Shown in pieces: positions 18,237 to 27,097 of a stretch of DNA of 51,943 bases. A model generated the notes under the pieces. The model saw only the letters and a list, made by a program, of their open reading frames with translations, was not told the DNA's origin and searched no databases. Within the stretch, counting starts at the first letter, position 1. Each line of letters begins with the position of its first letter. The translations under genes and the position numbers were made by a program. This stretch comes from Flammeovirgaceae bacterium (lineage in GTDB: Bacteria > Bacteroidota > Bacteroidia > Cytophagales > Cyclobacteriaceae): assembly GCA_023251155.1 (NCBI GenBank), contig JAHEZH010000019.1:1-51943 (forward strand), read 5' to 3'.

Positions 18237-19118
18237 ATGCCCAGTTTAAAAGAAGTAAAAGGCCGGATTGTATCAGTAACCTCTACGCAGCAAATCACCA
18301 AGGCGATGAAGATGGTGGCGGCTGCCAAGCTGCGCAGATCGCAGGAGCGTATCATGCAATTGCGTCCGTTTGCTCAGAAGCTGAATTTCCTTTTACAGAA
18401 TCTTTCTTCTTCCGACAATGAAAAAGAGAACTGGTATAACACCGTGCGTGAAGAAAAGAAAATCCTGATTGTATCGATCAGTGCCGATCGTGGCCTTTCC
18501 GGTGCTTTCAACAGTAACATCTTCAAGACAACTCAACGTCTGATCAATGAGAAGTACAGCGAGCAGGCAAAGAAGGGTAACGTTACTATTCTTCCGATCG
18601 GCAGAAAGGCAAATGATTACTTTGCAAAGCGTACCTACAAGGTAGTGGACCAATACTGGAATCTGTTTCAAGGCCTTTCCTTTGCGAAAGCAGCGGTGAT
18701 TGCCGAATATCTGATGGACGTTTTTCAAAAAGGGCAATACGATAAGATTGAAATTGTGTATAATGAATTCAAAAACGTAGCCACACAGATTTTACGTACA
18801 GAGCAGTTTCTTCCGGTACCCCCTGCTGAGAAAAAAGAAGAATCCACATCTGCTGTAGATTACATCTATGAACCAAGTCGTGATGAAATCATGACAGGAC
18901 TTATCCCCAAATCACTGAAGATACAACTGTACAAAGCGGTGTTGGATTCAGATGCAGCTTTTAATGGTGCGCAAATGACGGCGATGGATAAGGCAACAGA
19001 AAATGCGGGAGAACTCTTGAAAGAGTTGAAGCTGACGTACAATCGCACCCGTCAGGCAGCCATTACGAAGGAAATTCTGGAGATTGTGGCTGGAGCAGAG
19101 GCATTAAAATCCGCGTAA
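18237..19118 (+). CDS. atpG: F0F1 ATP synthase subunit gamma
   Basis: Central rotor shaft, 293 residues. The N-terminal helix (LKEVKGRIVSVTSTQQITKA MKMVAAAKLRR) and the C-terminal helix (LKLTYNRTRQAAITKEILEI) are the conserved coiled coil inside the alpha-beta ring. The middle part has the Rossmann-like ILIVSISADRGLSGAFNSN segment. It is the last gene of this atp cluster and ends 23 bp before a strong terminator stem. Confidence 0.97.
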   Translation: MPSLKEVKGRIVSVTSTQQITKAMKMVAAAKLRRSQERIMQLRPFAQKLNFLLQNLSSSDNEKENWYNTVREEKKILIVSISADRGLSGAFNSNIFKTTQRLINEKYSEQAKKGNVTILPIGRKANDYFAKRTYKVVDQYWNLFQGLSFAKAAVIAEYLMDVFQKGQYDKIEIVYNEFKNVATQILRTEQFLPVPPAEKKEESTSAVDYIYEPSRDEIMTGLIPKSLKIQLYKAVLDSDAAFNGAQMTAMDKATENAGELLKELKLTYNRTRQAAITKEILEIVAGAEALKSA

Positions 19119-19141
19119 GCAAAAAATATTCAGGTATCTTG

Positions 19142-19178
19142 AAAGCTCATCGGCCAACTGCCGGTGAGCTTTTCTTTT
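19142..19178 (+). terminator. Terminator of the atp operon, abutting the next start codon
   Basis: A 13-bp stem (19142-19154 with 19160-19172, one G-U pair, loop CAACT) is followed by TTTCTTTT. The ATG of the next gene begins at 19179, immediately after the T-run. Confidence 0.88.
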
Positions 19179-19994
19179 ATGGGCGTACTCCGGTTTTATC
19201 GATATATCAATATTCTCAGCATCGATGTGGCAATAGGTGCAATCGTCAATGCTCTTTTTTTTGCCCAGCTTTTCAACGTACACATCTTGCTGCCAGGTAT
19301 CGCTTCACTTGGATTGGCGGTATGGATCATCTACACCACCGATCACCTGCGGGATGCGAAGCGATTGAAAGAGGAGGCCGCTACGGAACGGCATCGCTTT
19401 CATCAGCGCCATTTCAAAATAATACTGAGGTTGTTATATGTCGCCATGCTTGTCGAGTTGGTCCTGATTTTCTTTTTGCGCAAGCCCGTATTTTATGGGG
19501 GGCTTTGGCTGAGTGGAGGAGTGGTGATTTATATTCTGATAAACCGTTGGCTCAGATTTTTCAAGGAGATAACAGGAGCGCTGCTCTATTCATGCGGTGT
19601 GATGCTGCCTGCGCTCTCCTTTCGGCAAGCGTCCCTCACTTCAGCAGATCAGTTGATGATTGTTCAGTTTGTGCTGATTGCTTTGATTAATCTGATCCTT
19701 TTTTCGTGGATGGATTATGAGAGTGATTTGAAAGATCGCCATCGCTCATTGATTACGCATGTCAGCAAAGCGTGGGGATCGGTCATCCTGATTGTTCTAT
19801 TCATGGTAACGGCACTCTGCCATTTAAAAACAATGTATGTTCATCAGGCAGCTACACTGATTTTCATCAGCATGACCTTTATCTTGCTTATTCTATTTTT
19901 GTTTCATCGGTATTTTAAGAAAGAAGAACGGTTTCGTTTTATTGGCGATGCGATTTTCTTTTTACCAGCCATTGCCTTGTTCACGCATTCATGA
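19179..19994 (+). CDS. UbiA-like polytopic membrane protein (possible prenyltransferase)
   Basis: A 271-residue protein with about seven to eight transmembrane helices. Two acidic motifs lie where UbiA-family prenyltransferases bind magnesium-diphosphate: YTTDHLRDAKR (about 52-62) and WMDYESDLKD (about 174-183). Both are degenerate compared with the classical NDxxDxxxD and DxxxD motifs, so the activity and substrate are uncertain. The ATG at 19179 is chosen because the in-frame GTG at 19164 lies inside the atp terminator stem. The gene overlaps the following methyltransferase gene (ATGA), which points to joint action, for example on a quinone or other lipid. No separate promoter is visible, so expression may depend on readthrough. 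Confidence 0.6.
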   Translation: MGVLRFYRYINILSIDVAIGAIVNALFFAQLFNVHILLPGIASLGLAVWIIYTTDHLRDAKRLKEEAATERHRFHQRHFKIILRLLYVAMLVELVLIFFLRKPVFYGGLWLSGGVVIYILINRWLRFFKEITGALLYSCGVMLPALSFRQASLTSADQLMIVQFVLIALINLILFSWMDYESDLKDRHRSLITHVSKAWGSVILIVLFMVTALCHLKTMYVHQAATLIFISMTFILLILFLFHRYFKKEERFRFIGDAIFFLPAIALFTHS

Positions 19995-20605
19995 AAAGAG
20001 GATTTGATACCATTGCTTTTGCTTACGATCGGTTAACACGCATCGTATTTGGTAAAGCAATCGCCAAATCCCAGCTTCATTTTTTGAAGCGATTGGAAAA
20101 GTGTAAGGATATACTGGTGTTGGGTGGTGGCACAGGCTGGTGGATGAATGAATTTTTACAGACAAATTCAGGAGCACGGATCACTTTTATTGACGCTTCA
20201 CAGAAAATGATTGGTATTGCAGCATCCAGGCTGAAAAGTAAAAATCGCGTTGAGTTTATTCATGGCACTCATAATAACATTCCCCATAAAAAGTACGATG
20301 CGGTGGTGCTGTTTTACTTTTTGGATTTATTCAGCAATGAAGAGTTACCGGAGGTAATCATTACCATCAGAAGCAGGATTAAGATACAAGGACTATGGTT
20401 GGTGTCGGATTTTGTCAATCACCGGCCGTGGCATGATACCTTGTTAAAAATAATGTACCGGTTTTTTAAACTTGTTGCCGGGTTATCCACGCAATCCTTG
20501 CCCGAGTGGCAAGTGCATATGAGAAATCAAGGCCTGACACAAGCTGAGCACATCACGTTCTATAAAGGATTTATTTACAGCTCTGTTTATCATCAGCCGG
20601 AATAA
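19991..20605 (+). CDS. Class I SAM-dependent methyltransferase
   Basis: A 204-residue protein with a Rossmann-type SAM-binding fold. Motif I is ILVLGGGTGWWMNEF (about 36-50). An acidic residue follows at the end of strand 2 (TFIDASQKMIG), then KYDAVVLFYFLDLFS as motif IV. The architecture resembles UbiE-type small-molecule methyltransferases, but the substrate cannot be read from the sequence. It is translationally coupled to the UbiA-like gene by a 4-base overlap. The neighbour suggests a membrane lipid or isoprenoid substrate. Confidence 0.75.
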   Translation: MKRGFDTIAFAYDRLTRIVFGKAIAKSQLHFLKRLEKCKDILVLGGGTGWWMNEFLQTNSGARITFIDASQKMIGIAASRLKSKNRVEFIHGTHNNIPHKKYDAVVLFYFLDLFSNEELPEVIITIRSRIKIQGLWLVSDFVNHRPWHDTLLKIMYRFFKLVAGLSTQSLPEWQVHMRNQGLTQAEHITFYKGFIYSSVYHQPE

Positions 20606-20635
20606 AAAGATGAAGCTGCTCTCGCAGCCTCACCA

Positions 20636-20667
20636 GGGGTTATTAAAGAACAATCGGGGTTATTAAA
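20636..20667. repeat. Direct repeat GGGGTTATTAAA, two copies 20 bp apart
   Basis: Exact 12-base copies lie at 20636-20647 and 20656-20667, between the convergent ends of the methyltransferase and cytochrome c genes. A small hairpin, GCTGC (20615-20619) with GCAGC (20624-20628), precedes them. The function is unknown, and no convincing terminator is seen here. Confidence 0.6.
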
Positions 20668-20682
20668 TAACAGAGATAATAA

Positions 20683-21558
20683 TTAGATACTTCTCAAGTA
20701 CAGATACAGCGCTTTTAATTCGGTGTCGGTGTATTCTTTTGTCATGGTCCATGGCATGAACTGAGAAGGAAGTGTTTTTCCTTCGGGTGTTACTCCTGAT
20801 CGTAGTGTAGTCATGAATTGCTCCTCTGTCCATTTGCCTACGTTGCCGGATGAAGTAATGTTAGCTACCTGCGGTGAGCCGGGTACAACCGGATCGCCAC
20901 CTTGCATGTTTTCTTTGTGGCATGCTGTGCAGGATACGGCCAAGTATTTTCCAAATGGAATACTTACTTCAGGGACCACATTGGTGGATAATGTTTTCTG
21001 GTGGTCAATCATTTCAGCAACCATTACAGGCAGTTTATCAAGATCAGCCAATATTCGGCCTACCGGTTTGAAATGGGTTTCGGGTAACTCGTTGTCAATA
21101 GCAGGTAGTTGCATTCCATAAGCAATGATGGCCTTCATGTCCTCTTCAGAGAAGTGGGTGTACTCATACGATGGCATTACTTTAAGCGTGGTGTTGTCTC
21201 TGTTGAGTCCGTGTTGCATTGCTTTCAGCCAATCCTGCTCGTTATAGTCAGCCGGCAATCCACCTTTTCCTTTGGTCAGGTTCACGGCAATTACTTGTCC
21301 CAGTGCCGGATCATCGATAAATATCTTCCCGGAAAGATCGGCGCCATGGCAATCTTTGCACCCCTTAGCAGCAATCAATCGCTGGCCTTCAGCCAATAGT
21401 GCCGAGTCGGGTTTGATCTCTAACGCCTGCAGGGTGATATCGTACTTTTTTTTGAATCGGCTCTCGGTGCTGAAGTACACTTTGGTGTAGAAGCCAGCCA
21501 GCAGAGCAACCACTATTCCAATGAAGATGCCCAGGCCTTTTAGAATTTTTCTGATCAT
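20683..21558 (-). CDS. Membrane-anchored dihaem cytochrome c
   Basis: A 291-residue periplasmic electron carrier with an N-terminal membrane anchor (about 7-26) and two class I cytochrome c domains. The haem-binding motifs are CKDCH (67-71) and CTACH (210-214). Likely axial methionines are Met128 in MPSYEY and the Met in FMPWTM near the end. The arrangement resembles cytochromes in Bacteroidota that accept electrons from membrane or periplasmic dehydrogenases, but the partner is not evident. It is divergent from an AraC regulator gene 89 bp away, which may control it. Confidence 0.9.
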   Translation of the reverse strand: MIRKILKGLGIFIGIVVALLAGFYTKVYFSTESRFKKKYDITLQALEIKPDSALLAEGQRLIAAKGCKDCHGADLSGKIFIDDPALGQVIAVNLTKGKGGLPADYNEQDWLKAMQHGLNRDNTTLKVMPSYEYTHFSEEDMKAIIAYGMQLPAIDNELPETHFKPVGRILADLDKLPVMVAEMIDHQKTLSTNVVPEVSIPFGKYLAVSCTACHKENMQGGDPVVPGSPQVANITSSGNVGKWTEEQFMTTLRSGVTPEGKTLPSQFMPWTMTKEYTDTELKALYLYLRSI

Positions 21559-21647
21559 ACGTGATTTCTTTATTGTGGAGGAAGAAACGGGCTAACCTTA
21601 TAGAAAAGCCTACGTTAAACGGAGCATTTGTTACGTAAGAGGGATAT

Positions 21648-22604
21648 ATGAAGTCACAATATGACATTGAATATACTGATTTCGCGCAGGAATTGAAATG
21701 TATTGATTCTCCCGATAATTCACGCACGCTGGCAAAAGGCCATCGGTGGGGAAGCTATCATGAACGTAATGTGGCCATGAAATACGTTCGCATTCAGGAG
21801 GCACATATCCATCTGAACCAGAAATTCAAAGTGAAGTATACGGATGAACAGATGGACAATGAAGTTCATTTCTGTGCCAATCTGAAAGGAAGAATTGATG
21901 GTTATTTCTGTGATGGAAAAATAACCAAATCACTCGCTGAATCTCAGCATCATTATATCTATGCCCCTGCTGCCAGGTACGAGCTTCACTTTGAGCAGAT
22001 CCATTATATGCATCTGGCGATTGACAGAGGCTATTACCTGCAATTGCTGAACAGCTCGGAGGAATGGCTTACGCACATCAGAACGCGCTTACAGAATCAA
22101 CAGGAAATTTATCCCGGTGGCATCACGCTTCACCATCAGATGAAAACGATTCTGATGAACATGATGGATGTGCCACTCACCGGCAATCTTCGTGAGTTGA
22201 TGCTGGAGGCAAAAATTCTTGAACTGATTGCATTACAATTAGGTCAGTATTACCATGCCGGGGCTTTCACATCAGAATCGGTATCCCGAAAAGACCGGGA
22301 AGTGTTTCATGCTATTCATGAATACCTGGCAAAGACATTCAATGAAGCACATTCATTGCAATCACTCTCCCGGCAATTTGGAATAAATGAATTCAAACTC
22401 AAGCAGGGATTTCGAGATACATTTGGTACGAGTGTGTTTGCACATATCTTCGATCTGAAGATGCGGCATGCCCATCACTTGATAGCAGAAGAGAATATGC
22501 TTCTCCGCGAAGTATCACGCGAGGTGGGTTATAAAAACCCAAATCATTTTTCCACGGCATTCAAGAAGAGATTTGGATTTAGTCCGAATGAGTTGAAGAA
22601 CTAA
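21648..22604 (+). CDS. AraC family transcriptional regulator
   Basis: A 318-residue regulator. The C-terminal AraC DNA-binding domain (about 218-318) has two helix-turn-helix motifs: LQSLSRQFGINEFKLKQGFR, and LREVSREVGYKNPNHFSTAFKKRFGFSPNEL. The N-terminal part (1-200) is a sensor domain like that of PchR-type regulators, with conserved Tyr and His residues. It is divergently transcribed from the dihaem cytochrome c gene. The inducer is unknown. The ATG at 21648 is the first in frame and gives a family-typical length. Confidence 0.9.
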   Translation: MKSQYDIEYTDFAQELKCIDSPDNSRTLAKGHRWGSYHERNVAMKYVRIQEAHIHLNQKFKVKYTDEQMDNEVHFCANLKGRIDGYFCDGKITKSLAESQHHYIYAPAARYELHFEQIHYMHLAIDRGYYLQLLNSSEEWLTHIRTRLQNQQEIYPGGITLHHQMKTILMNMMDVPLTGNLRELMLEAKILELIALQLGQYYHAGAFTSESVSRKDREVFHAIHEYLAKTFNEAHSLQSLSRQFGINEFKLKQGFRDTFGTSVFAHIFDLKMRHAHHLIAEENMLLREVSREVGYKNPNHFSTAFKKRFGFSPNELKN

Positions 22605-22623
22605 TATTTCCTAACACTACGGA

Positions 22624-24414
22624 TTACTTTTCCACCTCACTTTTATTCATCTGGCTTTCGTACAGATCATGGTAGATGCCTTGCAGGGAAAGAAGTTCTT
22701 CATGTGTTCCTTCTTCCATTACATGGCCATCATTCAATACCATAATCCTGTTGGCCAGCTTGGCCGAAGATACGCGGTGCGAGATGATAATAGAGGTGCG
22801 CCCTTCCATGATGCGCTTCATGCTGTTGAGGATGGTGTTTTCTGTTTTTGTATCTACGGCCGAAAGGGAATCATCTAAAATTAAAATACGGGGAGAGCGC
22901 GCAATCGCGCGTGCGATGGATACGCGTTGCTTTTGCCCGCCAGATAAAGTAATGCCTCTTTCTCCTACGCGCGTATTAAATCCTTGAGGGAACCCAACGA
23001 TGTTATTATAGACATCGGCATCTTTAGCCGCCTGAATTACCTTTTCTTCATCGGCGCTTTTTAGTCCGAAGGCAATGTTGTTGAAAATCGTATCACTGAA
23101 AAGGAATACATCCTGTGGTACTACCCCCATCTGTCTTCTTAGATGAACAAGATCATAATCTTTAATGGGCTGATCATCTATTCGTACTTCTCCTTCAGTA
23201 ACATCGTACAGGCGGGTAACGAGATTGGAGACTGTGCTTTTTCCTGAACCCGTGGTGCCTATAATCGCGAGCGATTCTCCCGGATTTACTTTCAGGGAAA
23301 GTTTCTTTAATGCCTTGATACCGGTGTCCGGGTAAGTAAATGACACATTATCAAATTCAATCTTACCCGCAATTTCGCGTACCAGGTTTTTATCGGATAC
23401 AATATCGGTTTTCGTCTTCAGGAATTCATTGATTCTTTTTTGGGATGCTTCAGCACGCTGTACCAGGCTGCTTGTCCATCCTAATGAAGTAACCGGCCAG
23501 GTGAGAATGTTCACATAGATAATGAACTCAGCAATGTTGCCGAAAGTAAGCGCTGAACCATTGATCACCTCCACGCTTCCGGCATATACCGTAAGCATGG
23601 TACTTAACCCGATCAGTGCGGTGATGATAGGGAAGAATAACGCCTGCACTCGGGTAAGTTTAAGCGATTGTCTTTTATACACATCGCTTTCTTTAGTGAA
23701 GTTGGCGATGGATTCATTTTCACGCGTAAACGATTTAAGAACTCGTATTCCTGAAAAGGCTTCCTGTACAAAGGTGCTGAGGCGTGACTGGCTCTTTTGG
23801 ATCTGCTCCGAGCGATACTCAATGATATTATTCACATAGTACACGCTGAGCGAAAGTACAGGTAGCGGAAGTAACGCGTATAATGTCAGCTTGGGGCTTA
23901 TGCTGAACATCACCGGAATGAGCATCAGCGCCAGCGTTATCAAAGTGAGTCCATACATAATGGATGGCCCCAGATACATGCGTACGCGGCCGACATCTTC
24001 ACTGATTCGGTTCATCAAATCACCCGTGTTGTTTCTTCTGTAAAAACTTAATGGTAAGGTTTCATAGTGCTGAAAAATTTCATTCTTCAGGTCGTATTCC
24101 ACCAAACGACTCATAACAATCAACGTTTGGCGAACGAAGTACAAAAAGAGCCCTCGCAGCAGCGCCATGACTAAAATAACCATGGCATATATAAGAATGC
24201 TCTTTGAAAACACCGCGAAGAATCCCTGCTGTAGCCGGGTGTTATCCAGTACCCGGTAAATGCGAATGTTATCCATCACCAGGTCAATAGAGTACCGCAC
24301 AATTACCGCGGGTATGATCTGGAAAACATTGGAAATAATGACGAAGATCAGACCAAGAATAAGGTGCCATTTGTACTTGAAAAGATACTTGTTGAGGTAG
24401 CGTAATTCTTTCAT
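22624..24414 (-). CDS. ABC exporter, fused permease and ATPase (MsbA/MdlB type)
   Basis: The 596-residue half-transporter works as a dimer. Six transmembrane helices lie in about residues 15-320 and a nucleotide-binding domain in about 350-585. That domain has Walker A GTTGSGKST, Q-loop VVPQDVFLFSD, signature LSGGQKQR, Walker B ILILDDSLSAVD and H-loop IISHRVS. All catalytic residues are intact. Substrates of such exporters (lipids, drugs, peptides) cannot be predicted from the sequence alone. It is convergent with the AraC gene (19 bp between stops) and has no partner gene. Confidence 0.92.
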   Translation of the reverse strand: MKELRYLNKYLFKYKWHLILGLIFVIISNVFQIIPAVIVRYSIDLVMDNIRIYRVLDNTRLQQGFFAVFSKSILIYAMVILVMALLRGLFLYFVRQTLIVMSRLVEYDLKNEIFQHYETLPLSFYRRNNTGDLMNRISEDVGRVRMYLGPSIMYGLTLITLALMLIPVMFSISPKLTLYALLPLPVLSLSVYYVNNIIEYRSEQIQKSQSRLSTFVQEAFSGIRVLKSFTRENESIANFTKESDVYKRQSLKLTRVQALFFPIITALIGLSTMLTVYAGSVEVINGSALTFGNIAEFIIYVNILTWPVTSLGWTSSLVQRAEASQKRINEFLKTKTDIVSDKNLVREIAGKIEFDNVSFTYPDTGIKALKKLSLKVNPGESLAIIGTTGSGKSTVSNLVTRLYDVTEGEVRIDDQPIKDYDLVHLRRQMGVVPQDVFLFSDTIFNNIAFGLKSADEEKVIQAAKDADVYNNIVGFPQGFNTRVGERGITLSGGQKQRVSIARAIARSPRILILDDSLSAVDTKTENTILNSMKRIMEGRTSIIISHRVSSAKLANRIMVLNDGHVMEEGTHEELLSLQGIYHDLYESQMNKSEVEK

Positions 24415-24576
24415 TCCTGGTGTAAAAAGCTCAAAGCACTAACAAATCTGACCGATAAAGATTCGTTAAGCAGTGCGGTATTTAAAATATAATTCGGACG
24501 GAGTCTGATAAAGCGGAATAGTATTGGTTTTGTTCAATGCAAACGATTTAAATGCTGAATTTCGAAGAAAATGATC

Positions 24577-24584
24577 TAGTTTTG
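24577..24584 (+). promoter_or_regulatory. Candidate -7 box for the leucine dehydrogenase-type gene
   Basis: TAGTTTTG matches TAnnTTTG, 74 bases before the ATG at 24659. The remaining gap back to the divergent ABC transporter start (24415-24576) shows no gene. Confidence 0.5.
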
Positions 24585-24658
24585 TCCTGTCCTTTTGTGA
24601 GTGATTCAGCTCATAAAACGATAGTAAAAGTAAACATTAAACAAAACTATTGTCCGCT

Positions 24659-25756
24659 ATGGAGATCAAAGAATTGGAAAAGGTAGAGCAAGGAGTGTAT
24701 GCCCGCGTGACTCAACTCGGCCACGAACAAGTAGTATTTTGTTATGACGAGCCCACGGGCCTTAAAGCGATTATTGCTATACATAATACCGTGCTTGGTC
24801 CTGCATTGGGAGGCACCCGTATGTGGAACTATGCCAACGAGCAGGAAGCACTAACGGATGTACTTCGTCTTTCACGCGGCATGACTTTCAAAGCATCCAT
24901 CAGCGGACTTAACCTGGGAGGTGGCAAAGCGGTGATCATTGGTGATGCCGGCAAAATGAAGACAGAAGCATTTCTGCGCAGGTTTGGAAAATTTGTAAAC
25001 AGCCTGGGAGGTAAATATTATACAGCCGAAGATGTAAACATGAAAACGGCCGACATGGAATACATTTCCATGGAGACCAGATACGTTACCGGCTTGCCCG
25101 AATCCATGGGCGGAGGCGGAGATCCCTCTCCGGTAACCGCTTATGGAGTGTATATGGGTATGAAAGCCACCGCAAAAAAGGTTTTTGGTGGCGATAACCT
25201 GGCGGGTAAGAAAATAGGAGTACAGGGTGTCGGCCAGGTGGGTGCTCACCTGGTGGAGTACCTGGTGAAGGAGAATGCAAAAGTGTTTATTACCGATATT
25301 GCTGATGCGAAAGTGAAATCACTGGCACAACAGTACGGTGTTACCGGAGTTGATGGTGATTCTTTTTATGATCTGGACATGGATATCTATGCTCCCTGTG
25401 CCTTGGGAGCTACCGTGAATGACGAAACCATATCACGTCTTCGCTGCTCTATGATTGCCGGTGCAGCCAATAATCAATTAAAAGATGAGCTAAAGCATGG
25501 TTACAAATTGCTCGATCACCGTATTGTTTATGCTCCCGATTTTCTGATTAATGCCGGAGGGTTGATTAACGTGTATAACGAATACCTTGGCAATTACAAT
25601 CGCGAACGTGTGTTTCAGCAGGCAGAGAAGATTTATGATACCTGTCTGAGCATTCTGAACGTGGCAGAACGTGAAAAAATCAGCAGTCAGGAGGCCGCTA
25701 TTCAGCTGGCAGAGAAACGAATAGCTGAAATGGCCCTGATCAGAACTTCCAGATGA
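24659..25756 (+). CDS. Leu/Phe/Val/Glu dehydrogenase family enzyme (leucine dehydrogenase type)
   Basis: NAD-dependent oxidative deaminase of branched-chain or related amino acids. The 365-residue protein has the dimerisation/catalytic domain with LGPALGGTRMW and the active-site Lys in LNLGGGKAVIIGD. The Rossmann domain has GVQGVGQVGAHLVEYL. The motifs GGGGDPSPVTAYGVYMGM and PCALGATVND are typical of leucine dehydrogenases. Substrate preference within the family is not certain. ATG 24659 is preferred over TTG 24650. It is followed by a terminator and then nusB. Confidence 0.9.
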   Translation: MEIKELEKVEQGVYARVTQLGHEQVVFCYDEPTGLKAIIAIHNTVLGPALGGTRMWNYANEQEALTDVLRLSRGMTFKASISGLNLGGGKAVIIGDAGKMKTEAFLRRFGKFVNSLGGKYYTAEDVNMKTADMEYISMETRYVTGLPESMGGGGDPSPVTAYGVYMGMKATAKKVFGGDNLAGKKIGVQGVGQVGAHLVEYLVKENAKVFITDIADAKVKSLAQQYGVTGVDGDSFYDLDMDIYAPCALGATVNDETISRLRCSMIAGAANNQLKDELKHGYKLLDHRIVYAPDFLINAGGLINVYNEYLGNYNRERVFQQAEKIYDTCLSILNVAEREKISSQEAAIQLAEKRIAEMALIRTSR

Positions 25757-25781
25757 TCCCCCCGATCCATTCGGAATAGTT

Positions 25782-25816
25782 AAAAGCCCCGTCATTTTTT
25801 GACGAGGGCTTTTTCT
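25782..25816 (+). terminator. Terminator after the leucine dehydrogenase-type gene
   Basis: AAAAGCCCCGTCA (25782-25794) pairs with TGACGAGGGCTTTT (25800-25813) with one mismatch or bulge, followed by T-rich sequence. Confidence 0.85.
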
Positions 25817-25844
25817 TTTATTATAATTTCTTGCAAAGAGATCG

Positions 25845-25852
25845 TAATTTTG
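25845..25852 (+). promoter_or_regulatory. Candidate -7 box for nusB
   Basis: TAATTTTG matches the consensus, 25 bases before the nusB ATG and just after the preceding terminator. Confidence 0.6.
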
Positions 25853-25877
25853 TGCTTTCAAAAAATCGCTCTTTATC

Positions 25878-27011
25878 ATGCTGAATAGACGTACGCTTCG
25901 GGTAAAAATCATGCAAAGTGTTTTTGCATATGAACAATGCAAGGAGGCCGATTACCAACTTGCTTTTGAGCATATCGATGCGTTTTTTCAGCCCGACCTC
26001 AATTCCATGGAGGTACAGGATAAAGAAAAGCTGGCGAAACAACGCAAGGCAGCCAAGCAATTGTTCGAGAAGAAATTTCGCCTTCCGGATACAGAAGACG
26101 ATGATGATGTGCGCATCAACAAAGCAGTAAGAGAAGCCACTGAGCTGTATAACAAGTTGCTGAAAAAAGACTTCCTGTTTTTTACAAAAAACATCATCAC
26201 CGATGTGGAGAAATTAACCGATGTGTACCATTCGGTATTGGCGCTGGTGCCTGCCCTGGCCGAAGTGGCTGCAACAGATAAAAAAATCAAGCACGATAAT
26301 TTCATCAACAACCATTATGTAAAAGCAATTGCTTCTAATGATGAGCTGACTAAGGAAATATTAAAATCAAATCTGGGGTGGCAGGATCGTGGTGATAAAG
26401 TAAGAGGTTGGTTTCGTGATGTATTAAAGGCAGATGATACCTACATGTCATTTCTGGACAGCCGCAGACCAGACCTGGATTCAGAAAAAGCGATTGTAAA
26501 ACATATCTTCCGCAAGTTGATATTAGGCTCCGGTCCGATCAGCGATTACCTCGAAGAAGAAGATATTCGCTGGGTAGAAGACAAAGACATCATCAAAGGG
26601 CTGGTGGATAAAACGGTGAAGTCGTATAACGAATCCACCAAGAAAATTGAACTTCAAAAATTGTCGCTCGATTGGGAAGATGATAAAGAGTTTGTAAAAA
26701 CACTGATCATCAACACCATTGAGCTGGATAAATCACACAAAGAACTCATTGCCAATAACACAAAGAATTGGGAGGTAGACCGCCTTCCACTTACTGACCG
26801 CGTTATTCTGGAAATGGCTATCGCCGAGCTGATCAGTTTTCCAAGTATCCCCGTAAAGGTGAGCATCAATGAGTATATTGAGTTGACAAAAGAATACAGC
26901 ACCCCTAACAGCCGTCAGTTCATCAACGGTATTTTAGATGTAATCGCCAAGGAGCTGAAAACATCAGGTGCATATAAGAAGAGCGGCCGTGGTTTGATCG
27001 ACAATAAATAG
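25878..27011 (+). CDS. nusB: Transcription antitermination factor NusB (long Bacteroidota form)
   Basis: NusB with NusE binds boxA RNA and prevents premature termination of rRNA transcripts. The 377 residues are far longer than the roughly 140 of E. coli NusB. The canonical fold is split: an N-terminal part (MLNRRTLRVKIMQSVFAYEQ) and the C-terminal helical core (about 285-370). The core contains VDRLPLTDRVILEMAIAELI, FPSIPVKVSINEYIEL and FINGILDVIAKEL. The middle 240 residues are charged and helical, as in other Bacteroidota NusB proteins, though this one is at the long end. It has its own -7 box and leads the nusB-YtxH-DUF1573-yajC neighbourhood. Confidence 0.93.
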   Translation: MLNRRTLRVKIMQSVFAYEQCKEADYQLAFEHIDAFFQPDLNSMEVQDKEKLAKQRKAAKQLFEKKFRLPDTEDDDDVRINKAVREATELYNKLLKKDFLFFTKNIITDVEKLTDVYHSVLALVPALAEVAATDKKIKHDNFINNHYVKAIASNDELTKEILKSNLGWQDRGDKVRGWFRDVLKADDTYMSFLDSRRPDLDSEKAIVKHIFRKLILGSGPISDYLEEEDIRWVEDKDIIKGLVDKTVKSYNESTKKIELQKLSLDWEDDKEFVKTLIINTIELDKSHKELIANNTKNWEVDRLPLTDRVILEMAIAELISFPSIPVKVSINEYIELTKEYSTPNSRQFINGILDVIAKELKTSGAYKKSGRGLIDNK

Positions 27012-27067
27012 GAGAATGGCCCGTTTTGGCAGTGCCATGCTGGATATGAATTTTTAACGATAACGAT

Positions 27068-27075
27068 TATCTTTG
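27068..27075 (+). promoter_or_regulatory. Candidate -7 box for the YtxH-domain gene
   Basis: TATCTTTG matches TAnnTTTG, 22 bases before the ATG at 27098. Confidence 0.6.
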
Positions 27076-27097
27076 GCGAAGTATAAATACTTGATTT

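Noticed and set aside
19164..19178. GTG at 19164 as start of the UbiA-like gene
   Set aside because: It lies in the 3' arm of the terminator stem and would be occluded; the ATG at 19179 is better.
19139..19690. A 183-codon plus-strand frame overlapping the UbiA-like gene
   Set aside because: It begins inside the atp terminator and has Cys/Arg/His-rich composition without hydrophobic helices. The overlapping frame has membrane helices and UbiA-like motifs, so it is the real gene.
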